Source: Botrytis cinerea B05.10 (lineage: Eukaryota > Ascomycota > Leotiomycetes > Helotiales > Sclerotiniaceae). From it: a stretch of DNA of 64,000 nt. Under the pieces are notes generated by a model, which did no database searches, had not been told where the DNA came from, and was given only the letters and a program-made list of their open reading frames with translations. Location: assembly GCF_000143535.2 (NCBI RefSeq), contig NC_037321.1, positions 930,001 to 994,000 on the forward strand, read 5' to 3'. Both the position numbers and the translations under genes were made by a program. This document shows positions 55,588 to 64,000 of the stretch, one piece after another. Numbering within the stretch: the first letter of the stretch is position 1; each line of letters begins with the position of its first letter.

Positions 55588-56535
55588 CTAGCTAGTCGAA
55601 GTTGGCACTACAATTACCGTACTAGTCTGCGAACCCTGTAACGTAACAACCACCGTACTTGTAGGCGCCGTCAATGTCAACGGCGCCAAGCTTGACGTCG
55701 GCAAAGTTGAAGATGTCGAACTCGGCGTTGAGACAGCACTCGAAGATGAATTTCCCGCGGCAGCCGAAGCATCCGTGGTGCAAGCTCCGTCGGGACAATA
55801 TCCATGATTGCACGTAAAACTACACAAGCCTGAATAATCCGCATTTAGTCCTGGTAGTGGAAATCCAGGTGTGTTTGAGATGGGAGGCGGTGGGACTGCG
55901 GTCGAGGAAAATTGGATGCAGGAGCAGGGAGAGGGACAATAGCCGAAGTTACAGGAGAAGTCACAGAGACCGAGATAATTTCCTGGTCCTGTACCTTTGA
56001 CGCATGTCTGACCGATGGCGGAAGAGGCAGATGGTGCTGCAGAGGATGTGCCTGTAGCGTTTACAGACTCGGACGAGGAGCTAGAATTTGAGGGGGTAGA
56101 AGAGGTTGATGATTTAGACCCGCCAAGTCCGACACCTAAGCCGACGGCTAATCCAATGATTGCAATGAGTAACAATATCGTCAACAACCAGAATGTTCTT
56201 TTCTTCAATCCGCACACTCGTTTCTTCTTAATCGTTTGTGGTGGAGGCGCATCTTCAACAGGTAATGTATTGTTATGCCCTAATTTATATTCGTTTATGA
56301 GATGAAAAGCGGGAGGAGGAGACTCCGGGGCTGGTGGGACGACGTCGTAACCAGGTTCGCGAACGTTCATGTTGCCGCCATAGGCGGATCCAGCCGAATA
56401 GGGTTGGAATTTAAGATCTTTGGCTGTGGGGGATTCTTCTGGGTCTGGGGTTTGGAGACCGTCATCGGGAACGACTTGGAGGCCTTCGTGATCCTCCTGT
56501 GGACGTACAATTGGACTGCTTGGACTATGTGACAT
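55588..56535 (-). CDS. Single-pass membrane protein with duplicated cysteine module
   Basis: An intronless frame encodes 315 residues. The N-terminal 110 residues are Pro/Glu-rich and cytosolic-like (E/P-SPTAKDLKFQPYSAG). A basic KKKRVCGLKKRTF stretch precedes the membrane segment at about 114-138 (FWLLTILLLIAIIGLAVGLG). The outer part starts with a Ser/Thr-rich linker. It then has two copies of a cysteine module: NYLGLCDFSCNFGYCPSPCS (about 186-205) and DYSGLCSFTCNHGYCPDGAC (about 231-250). A Ser/Thr tail with heavy potential O-glycosylation follows. The LCxFxCxxGYCP pattern is found attached to fungal secreted enzymes, for example alpha-1,3-glucanase relatives, and may bind glucan or cell wall; that role is inference. 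The topology (charged inside, wall-binding outside) resembles a cell-wall sensor, but WSC or Mid2 domains are absent. Confidence 0.75.
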   Translation of the reverse strand: MSHSPSSPIVRPQEDHEGLQVVPDDGLQTPDPEESPTAKDLKFQPYSAGSAYGGNMNVREPGYDVVPPAPESPPPAFHLINEYKLGHNNTLPVEDAPPPQTIKKKRVCGLKKRTFWLLTILLLIAIIGLAVGLGVGLGGSKSSTSSTPSNSSSSSESVNATGTSSAAPSASSAIGQTCVKGTGPGNYLGLCDFSCNFGYCPSPCSCIQFSSTAVPPPPISNTPGFPLPGLNADYSGLCSFTCNHGYCPDGACTTDASAAAGNSSSSAVSTPSSTSSTLPTSSLAPLTLTAPTSTVVVTLQGSQTSTVIVVPTSTS

Positions 56536-57288
56536 TTTCGCAGTTGAGGTAGTGGTGATATCTTGAATCTAACTTGGTGGTGAACAAGAAAGATTTTGAT
56601 ACTTGATGGGTGAGAGGGCCATCATATTGATGAAAGAAGAGATAGCGTGCTGCAAAAAGGCTAGCTTGTCGCCATTGATGTCTTCCTTTGTTCTTGCATA
56701 GTGAAAAATTTCAAGTTTATTTATTCCCTTTAGATCGCCAGAAGATTTGCAGCCTAACGAAGATGGCTTCTGTGACCAATGACTTTGCCAATGTGGAAAC
56801 TTTTTCCTGAGAACTTTGTTCTCTTCATTCTCGCCACGTGGGACACGCCGAACAGATTGTCGCTTTGTCGCTCTATAGAACAAAGGGTTGTTGGTACACA
56901 CATGGCACGACAAGTTAGCGGGAAAATTATCATCATACAAAGAAAGAAAAACAGTCAGCGAATGTTATCTTTGGGGTAATCGAAGAATCGAAGAATTAAC
57001 TTGCGTTCTAGAGAAAGCTCCAAAATGCTTTTTTTGTTTATTGGTTCAAGCAATTTCTCATCTATCAAATTGGCTCACTGGAGTCAATGTGTCTTGAAAA
57101 TCACAGAAAGTATTATAGCAAATTCAAGTCAACAATGGTGAAAACTATCATCAGATCTCGTGGTGCATATTAAATTCTGACCAAGTTCTCAATTATATCC
57201 AAGCAACGTAAAATTCCATTAAAACTCGCCGAAAACAATGGGTATCATACCGGGCCCTCCAAGGTTCGCCCCGAAATTCAAACAGTCC
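56536..57288. other. Spacer, no gene seen
   Basis: About 750 bases of spacer. The small frames at 56569-56940 have no domain signal. It probably holds the promoter of the cysteine-module protein. Confidence 0.35.
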
Positions 57289-58044
57289 CTACGCCGCAGC
57301 GGCAGCATTCTTCCTCGCCCTTCTCTCTTTTTCAACAAGTGCTATAGCTGATAGCACCAGCGTTACTTCCCACCTTTCACCCCAACCAAGCTTTCTCATA
57401 CTATCCAACAGACCAAACTTCGCCATCTTATCAATACTTGGACCGCCTGGATGCGTCCAGGCGGCTAGTACCTCCCCATTAGAGGCCCTCACAAGCTTGT
57501 AACCCCTACTCCTGCCGCATAAACCTGCAACTGCATCCCCGGAGCTTTTTTTCCATTGAAATACTTCCTGGCGTCCATCATCGAATGTGAAGGTGAAGTC
57601 GTAGACCGGTGAAAAGTAGCCTGAAGATTGTATAGTCGATGAGGTATTGCCGATAACGAGGTCAATCTTGGAGGAAAAAGTGTGGAGCTCTGCAGTCCCC
57701 ATCACTGCTGTGGGAGAGGAGAGAACAATCGAGGGCTCGCCAGACCAACCAGAATGAACAGCAACGGTCATAAATGGTGTCGATACATGGTGTTCCGCGA
57801 GGCAAAGTCTCCTCATGCCATCCCTGTAAAGCCCAAAAATTGATGGAAAGAGGTATGGGCTTCCGCCGACTATGAAAGAGGGTTGTGGTTGTTGTAGAAA
57901 CCTATGTACCACATCTGAGGAATTTAAGGTTGACGGCGACTGGCTCTCAGGATATGAGCTAGTGAAAGATTGGCTCATTGTATTTGATGAAGCAGAAGCA
58001 TCGTATGGATGTTTATCGGCCATTGCGATTATGTTGAATGCCAA
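57289..58044 (-). CDS. LURP-one/tubby-like fold protein, unknown role
   Basis: An intronless frame encodes 251 residues. A later ATG (MADKHPYD, residue 8) is an equally good start. After a Ser-rich N-terminus the protein becomes a series of beta strands typical of the LURP-one-related/tubby C-terminal-like fold. Examples are HVSTPFMTVAVHSGWSGEPS, SPVYDFTFTFDDGRQEVFQW and CGRSRGYKLVRASNGEVLAA. It ends with a helix (ERWEVTLVLSAIALVEKERR). This layout is common among ascomycete hypothetical proteins. No catalytic residues are expected. Function is unknown; the related fold binds membranes or phosphoinositides in other proteins. I assign the fold from pattern only. Confidence 0.65.
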   Translation of the reverse strand: MAFNIIAMADKHPYDASASSNTMSQSFTSSYPESQSPSTLNSSDVVHRFLQQPQPSFIVGGSPYLFPSIFGLYRDGMRRLCLAEHHVSTPFMTVAVHSGWSGEPSIVLSSPTAVMGTAELHTFSSKIDLVIGNTSSTIQSSGYFSPVYDFTFTFDDGRQEVFQWKKSSGDAVAGLCGRSRGYKLVRASNGEVLAAWTHPGGPSIDKMAKFGLLDSMRKLGWGERWEVTLVLSAIALVEKERRARKNAAAAA

Positions 58045-59254
58045 AAATTGTAGAGTTTGCAGCTTCTCTTTGATTTCTGTTGTAGATTTTGCGAGAAGTC
58101 TTGCAATAAAAATTCTAGATCAGGTTGTAGTTGCTTGTCATTTAATCAACATGGAGGGGTCATAAACCAAATAATGTTGATTCACTGGGAAACATTCATT
58201 CATATAGATGTATATCTATTATCAAGAATGGTGGAAAACATTCAACCCGACAGGGTTTGATGATGCTTGTAGATGAGATCAACAAAATTTTACGTGAAGA
58301 ATCAGCCTTGCTAACCACAAGACAAACATAGCCACTGTAGGCATCACCATAAGTGTACAATCCTTGCCTTGAATCTTATCTTCAATCAATCATCACGAAA
58401 TACATTGGTGCCTCTGGTGAATGCCCATAAGCCAAGAACTGTGCATGCATAGGAAAGGAAGAAATTACCAAAATATTTGTCAGAGATCTCTTTGACGAAT
58501 CCGAATGTTGTTCAAAAACTCGAAAATCAGTATGGGGGTGGCAAAATGTTACACTTCTTTGAGATATACACCTGGCCACTGATCAATTGAACAACACACT
58601 TGCTGTATTGAAGGAATGGGTGTCAAAAAATACCTGGTAGAAACTGGCAATCACACGAGGAGAATTTATAGATTATCCAGTCAAAATACAACGATGTTGA
58701 TTAGAAAAGTCACATGACACACCACAAGCAGATGGATGCTTTTGTCAACGCTAGCTCATGATGCATTATTCAATCAAATATTCAGGTAACACCTACCATT
58801 ACTTTCACTTTATACAAAGCAGAGATAATTAGTTGCCAAGTCTGTGTCAAAATATTAATAGACAGAAGTCGCAAATCCGAAAGATTGTATTCAATACAAT
58901 CCAGCTTGGTATTTGGTTTTCTTTGGTATCACGTGATAGTACGTAGACGAGCATCTCATGAAAGTACAGGCGAATATGATTAGCGTGGTTTGAACCATTA
59001 CAAGAAGATTTCACACTCAGGGCCGGTAACGAAGTCAATATTTCGGGCGACAAATGACTGAATTAAAAAGAAAGGTAACTAATAGCTGATTGATTGTGAA
59101 CCAAATTGCAAGGAGTGTGAATTTGTTCATAGATATCATCCCGATGTGATTGAGTGTGGTTTTGTGTTTAAAGAAAGCTGACACCTTTTCTCCCCAAGCG
59201 GGAGTCCCGTAAATTGACATATGAAAGAGCCTCCTCCTAATTACCCACCATTAA
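58045..59254. other. Spacer, no gene seen
   Basis: 1.2 kb of AT-rich DNA without coding signal. It contains a palindromic ATCACGTGAT element near 58928. It holds the likely promoter of the LURP-one-like gene and the lectin 3' end. Confidence 0.35.
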
Positions 59255-60356
59255 TCATGCACGGATGACGGTGCTGCCTCTCTCCCATGTGCCATTTTCA
59301 TTCTTCAATGTACCGACCTCATTGACGGGGTTCAAGTTCCTGAAGAACAAGGTGATCTTGTTGTCAACTGATGTGGCGCCCAACTTTGAGCCTGGGAAGA
59401 AATTGATCAACTCTTCCTCTTTCTTTCCATCGGTGCAGTGAACAATCTTGTTGCTCTTTGAGACGTAGAAAAGATGGACGCTTCCGTCCTTAGTCATAGT
59501 GCAAGCAATTGGCGTTGTGGGTTGAACATTGTCTTTCTCGACGTAGACGCCTCGATCTAGAAAATTATTAGCTTCTAAAGTATTAGCATGTTGACAGGTG
59601 AACACCTCTACTTACCATTCCACCTGTTATCTTTGTTCTCAAACAAACGGATACTATAGTCATGGTGCTGGAAGAACATCATGATTTTCCCACTCGAAAT
59701 TGTGCAATCTAGGGAGGTCCCTGCGAGCTGCTCGCCCCATTTTTCAGGGAGAACGGTCTCAGTATGCCATGGGCTCTTTGGAGTGCGTCGAATTTCAACC
59801 ATACCCATCTTGCCATCCTTGGTACTTTGATTGAATTTAGTGAATTTCTAAATCCAAGAACTGTAGAGTGCAACTCACGCTGAAAAGTAGGCCCACTGCG
59901 AACCATTTGGATTCCAGCCAGTATTTTGATTAAAAGCTCCACTGGCCAATCTCGAATATTGCACTGGGCCTTTCTTGACTTCGTCCGGCATCTCGACGTC
60001 CTCCCAGATTGGATTATCTTTCTGCATTCGCTTCACTTTCTCCATCAATTGCTTGTCCTTGTTAATGTAGAGAAGATGAATCTGGAGTTTGTGTCAGCAG
60101 ATGAATATAAGCATAGTGGAACTAGACATACTGAGGGCTGGTTATCGAAGTTCGCGTCTTTGTCTACATAATAACATGTCATCGAAGAACCACTGTAATC
60201 TCCATCTGTGGAAATAATAGTGTCTTGAGTGGCCCAAACAACACCACCGTCTGGAGATCGCGCTTCCAAGATGTTCTGGCCCTCTTGGAAGAAGAGATGT
60301 AGGACTTGATCAGGAGCAGAAGTGCAAGCAAGCTCTGTGGTTTGAAGAGAAGTCAT
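59255..60356 (-). CDS. Fucose-specific lectin (AAL-like beta-propeller)
   Basis: There are four exons on the minus strand, 60356-60132, 60081-59879, 59824-59616 and 59556-59255, giving 312 residues. That is the usual length of Aleuria-type fucose lectins. The start is MTSLQTTELACTSAPDQVLH. Repeating propeller motifs of the pattern LFFQ/LLYIN/MFFQ/LFYVS/LFFR recur about every 50 residues. Examples are HLFFQEGQNILEARSPDGG, IHLLYINKDKQLMEKVKR, MMFFQHHDYSIRLFENKDN and VHLFYVSKSNKIVHCTDGKK. No signal peptide is present, as usual for these cytosolic or non-classically secreted lectins. Family knowledge: such lectins bind L-fucosylated glycans and have been linked to defence against fungivores and to host contact. 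Several ligand residues (Arg, Glu, Trp triads) cannot be confirmed at each blade by eye, so the number of active sites is unknown. Confidence 0.88.
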
Positions 60357-62340
60357 TGTTGTATTATTGAGAGAATTGATTTCAAAACAAAATAATGGGT
60401 ATAAGTGTTGGTACGTAAGTAAATGATGATGGATATTAAAGCTTTGATTTTACATTTTCAAGAAAATTTGAGGTGTATATATAGAAGATTTTAAAACTAT
60501 AGCAAGGCGAATGCTCTCGGTTTTGGTAAAGCCAAGTGCTGAGGAGAAAACATTCAAAGTCTTCAAATCTGCGCCTCCCCCTTCCCCCCTCTTTTGAATA
60601 CGGTATATTGAACTCACCCGATGCATCCGCGGCGAAGACTCATCTGTGGCTGCATGAGAGAACCGGTATTGTTAGAGGACTCACGAGTAATATAGCGATT
60701 ACACGAATAGATTCGAGTACTTGCAGTATCGCATGATCTGTTCAATCCAAAGAAATGAGGGGAAATGGGGTCAAGGCCTTGAATCAAAAGAATCTAGAGT
60801 TCAAATTGTTGAGAATGAACAAGTTAACCCCACTAGATGATGTATCAGGACGCAAGAATAAACAGGAATCGATGGAATAGCTGATCTGAAAAGTTTGGTC
60901 GCCAACAGCCTGTCCTTTCTTTATCGATAGTGACATTCCAATGCAATAGTAATATCGAAAACGCCGGATCAAGATCTTTGGAAGTGTCCTGTTGCTGTTC
61001 TCAATCTTTATCTTCTCTTGCCCCGCAAGTTTGCGTATCCGATGGCATATTCTTCGTATATGTCTGATCTTGGCGGGACGAAGAATTACCTTGATAATGA
61101 AATCATAACCGCATGATAATAATGATTTACTTGATATAATTTCATCGATGTCTCAATATTGCGGGGATTGTCTCCCATCTCGAAGGCAGGCTTGCAAGTC
61201 TTGGGTCTCTTACTGTTAGATGGCGACAAGACAACTGATAACGGGAGCGATGAATTGACTGAGGATCTATTGGCAGAGATGATAATTCTCATGATGTACA
61301 ATTGAGGAGTAAGCCAAAATCTCCTGCATTCTTTGATGGAAATTCCCATCGTGAATGTCGTGCTACCACTAGAAACGGCGATGGCCCGTGTTATCGAGGA
61401 GTGGTTGTCGTTGACAAAAGGCCTTCAATACCAAGAAGTTGGAAGCTTGAAACACGGCAGCTATATATTAATAAAGCTTGTCCTTCCGAGTGGTTGGCTA
61501 TGCCTTTAGATCCCCTCAAATTATGTGTAACAGATGCGCGGGTATAAACGGACGATGTCATAACAAATGGCTTTTGAGATTTATGAATCAATAATCATAA
61601 CGTAATGAAGTAGAAAGGCAAACCAAATAGTGCAAAAGAATGGCTCATTGATATCTGAAAATATGGTCAAGATTGCTTACACAACATCGATGTTCAACGT
61701 AGTGAAAGAGGGGAGGGGAATGAAAGCGGAGTCTTGAACGAATCAAGATTGCTCCACGCACAGGCTTGCAACCGCCAATCAGGATTCCGAAGCAACAGAT
61801 ACTTCATATACAGCTAACGGAGACTCCCTCCTTGATGCTTCCAGGTAACTATCACTGGAAATTAAGCAGAAAGGAGTGCGTTTCCACATACGCATCAATG
61901 GCTTTTTGTCGGGAAGAAAATAGCCAGTCGGCCCGTGGTGGTCTGTTTCAACTTTCCAAATTGTGGCTGATGAAGCAGTGAATCAGGAGAGAATAGAGTT
62001 GTTGACTCTGTAATACAATCCAGGGATCAGATAAATCTCTTTTGACTCGAATAATATATTACAATTCTTAGAAATGAAGATTTGGATATATCACACAATG
62101 ACTCGGCAACAACCATACCGTTGTAGAACCTTATCAACGGATTCGGGACCGAATTTATGGCGCCGGAATAATGCTATTCCGGTCCCTGCCGAAGACAAGC
62201 CGGGCTTTGTTGCATATCTACAGAATGGCTCGCAAAATTGCCATTTTGGCGAACGCGAAAAGGTGTAGTAACGTGACTAATAATTGATTTGATATCTCAG
62301 TTCGTTCACATGTGATAAAGTTGAGTATCGTCGACGCATA
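60357..62340. other. Spacer upstream of the lectin and the WD40 gene
   Basis: 2 kb of AT-rich DNA. The short frames (60536-60736, 61302-61547, 62074-62268) show no domain. A strong inverted repeat lies at 62145-62186 (listed separately). Both promoters of the divergent lectin and WD40 genes lie here. Confidence 0.4.
62145..62186. repeat. Nested inverted repeat, possible hairpin
   Basis: GGGACCGAAT at 62145-62154 pairs with ATTCCGGTCCC at 62176-62186, allowing one bulge. Inside it CCGGAATA (62163-62170) and TATTCCGG (62175-62182) pair perfectly around a 4-base loop. The two pairings compete. It lies about 155-195 bases upstream of the WD40 start codon, so it could be a dyad binding site or chance. 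Confidence 0.6.
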
Positions 62341-63861
62341 ATGGAAACAAGTAATAAGAAACCGACTCTTGTGGCTTCAACAAATGATATATATTCTTGT
62401 TCCATATCAACTTCTCATTTGCGCGAACAGGAGTTAAGGAAAAACGATGCAACGCAAGAAGGAATAGAATGTGTGGATGGTGAGGTGTTGAAGAGAGGCG
62501 AAAGTCACAGGATCAGAGATGAAGATTTGGAGGTGAATTATTTTAAAAGTGCGCAATGGTATGTTTAAAAATGGACCTTTTTGATATAGTCGCGATTGCT
62601 AAAGTTGGTAGGACACCTGACGGAACAACCCTCCTGGCTTCCTCCGCCGATAATCAAATTCGTACATTCATCCTCCCTCCTACACTTCTCGACGACCCTT
62701 CTACTCCACTATCCCTCACTCCCTATACAACACACGCATTTCCTACCCCCGTGAACTGCATTGCTCCCTACCCACACTACACACTCTCAGACCCCAGCAC
62801 AACTCTCTATCTTAGCTGTCCCAATTCCCTCCCAATCCGCCTCTCAAACATTCTGTCTCTCACCGCTACTCCCCAAGCTAGTTACAATCTAATCTGTCCC
62901 ACCACCGAAAGATATCTCACACCTGCATCTATTCTCTGGAGTTTTCCCGGAACTCATTTTTTAACCGGAACAGAATGTCTCATATCCCACTTCGACATAT
63001 CTCGTCCTGGCTCTGGTCCTGTCACCAAGCTCCCCACTATTCCTTCCAAGCGCCATAAAATTAAAGGCGGCGGCGTGGGAATGCGCGGTATTGTAAGTGC
63101 ATTGTCGCTGCAGCCATGTACTGACCCGTCTGCTACAAGTATCCTCGCAGCTGGCACTTGGACAAGGTGGCTTGGTCTCTATGATGCTTCTGGCTTGGGT
63201 GGAACTGTTGCTACGTGGGATATTTCCACAGCAGCCGATAAAGAGGCGGGCATTGGAGGGCAAGGGGTTAGTGAGGTGGGTTGGAGTAGCTGTGGAAGGT
63301 ACTTGTGGGTTGCGGAACGGAAGACCAGAGGCGTGCTTGTATATGATGTGAGGGTTACTGGAAAGCTGGTCACTTGGCTGGAAGGCAGGGAAGCGGAGAC
63401 GAATCAAAGGACGGGAGTAGATTCTTTCGAAGGAGAGAAGGGGATGGAAATTTGGACGGGAGGTACGGATGGTGTAGTGAGGGTGTGGGAAGGGGTAGGT
63501 AGGAAGGAAGGTGGTGTTGAGTGCGATTGGGAGTGGAAAGCCCATGACGGTATATTATTTCTAAATTCTCCCCCCGTTCATCGCTCTTATTGACATGTCA
63601 CTGCGTCATGATTCACATACTGACTTAAGAGCGATAGATCCAATAGGCTCGACAGTGTTACACCCATCTGGAACAGTCATAGCAACTTGTTCGGGTCAAA
63701 GAATTGAAACGAATATCGATGTTGATGTTAATGATGATGATACATCAGATGAAGATAGCTCCGATGATGAAAGTGCCCCAAATTCGCTGCAATCCCCGCC
63801 TAGGACACCTAAAGACACAGGTAGAGCACCAGATAACAGTTTAAAAGTATGGAGTTTATAA
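62341..63861 (+). CDS. WD40 protein of the Swt21 / WRAP53 (TCAB1) family
   Basis: Three exons, 62341-62558, 62612-63549 and 63638-63861, give 459 residues. The first intron (53 bases) splits the codon for Trp in QWTPDGTTLL, and the second joins WKAHD to DPIGSTVLHPSG. The WD40 repeats read DGTTLLASSADNQIRTF, GMRGIVSALSLQP, LAAGTWTRWLGLYDASGLGG, GWSSCGRYLWVAERKTRGVL and EIWTGGTDGVVRVWE. The C-terminus has an acidic D/E-rich insert and ends DNSLKVWSL. This repeat order, with the YDASG..GTV..WD block and the terminal LKVWSL, fits the Swt21/WRAP53 group. Family knowledge: yeast Swt21 affects pre-mRNA splicing; human WRAP53 guides Cajal-body and telomerase RNAs. The identity rests on pattern memory only. 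Confidence 0.75.
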
Positions 63862-64000
63862 CACGAAAGCCTATTTCAATTATTTTAATCTATCTGTGAG
63901 CATGTCCAGCTATTTTTGCTTGGCTCATATAAAGCCAATCCTCAGCGGCAAGTAAATGTTGCATAAATTCAGCCAGACATTCGTCAATCATTACCGCCCT
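63862..64000. other. 3' flank of the WD40 gene
   Basis: 139 bases to the window edge, AT-rich. No coding signal. Confidence 0.3.

Overview
This window looks like nuclear DNA of a filamentous ascomycete. The genes are separated by short intergenic gaps. Most carry one to six short introns of roughly 43 to 110 bases, with GT..AG ends and CTAAC/CTGAC-like branch sites. The gene set is also fungal: a Jen-type carboxylate transporter, an Anp1/Mnn9-family mannosyltransferase, an Asi-like RING membrane protein and an AAL-type fucose lectin. The overall style suggests Leotiomycetes (Helotiales, perhaps Sclerotiniaceae such as Botrytis or Sclerotinia). That placement is inference. There is no operon, phage, CRISPR or bacterial feature.

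Layout. 0.3-3.6 kb: glia maturation factor (+), a doubtful small gene, and a Jen-type monocarboxylate permease (-). 3.6-10.4 kb: a long gene-poor stretch with a local direct duplication, a decayed or oddly spliced K/E-rich reading frame near 8.3-8.7 kb, and several simple repeats. 10.4-12.5 kb: a 707-residue disordered protein built from tandem repeats. 15.1-28 kb: a dense housekeeping block holding Golgi apyrase Ynd1, a Myb-like DNA-binding protein, exosome subunit Mtr3, two small uncertain genes, Elongator subunit Elp4, RNA polymerase subunit Rpb8 and a DUF4743/Nudix hydrolase. 28-38 kb: Hikeshi/Opi10, an Asi-type RING ubiquitin ligase, tRNA-splicing endonuclease subunit Sen34 and an Anp1/Mnn9 mannosyltransferase. 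38.6-47.4 kb: the Gea/GBF1-type Arf exchange factor and a secreted GH3 beta-glucosidase. 48.1-49.4 kb: coding-looking debris. 49.9-53 kb: a four-exon acylphosphatase divergent from the ribosome biogenesis factor Esf1. 55.6-64 kb: a single-pass membrane protein with a duplicated cysteine module, a LURP-one/tubby-like protein, a fucose-specific lectin and a WD40 protein of the Swt21/WRAP53 type.

The genes do not form a pathway cluster. Several serve the secretory and Golgi system (Gea, Ynd1, Anp1, GH3 export). Others serve RNA metabolism and transcription (Mtr3, Sen34, Esf1, Rpb8, Elp4, Swt21-like). Three divergent pairs probably share promoters: Elp4/Rpb8, Nudix/Hikeshi and acylphosphatase/Esf1. 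I found no convincing new multi-gene system. The items most worth a second look are the repeat-built disordered protein with its decayed neighbour, the cysteine-module membrane protein, the unusual GH3 enzyme, the overlapping Sen34/Asi junction, and several small spliced genes that a simple open-frame scan misses.

Exon boundaries were worked out by hand from splice consensus, reading-frame continuity and family resemblance. No database search was run.
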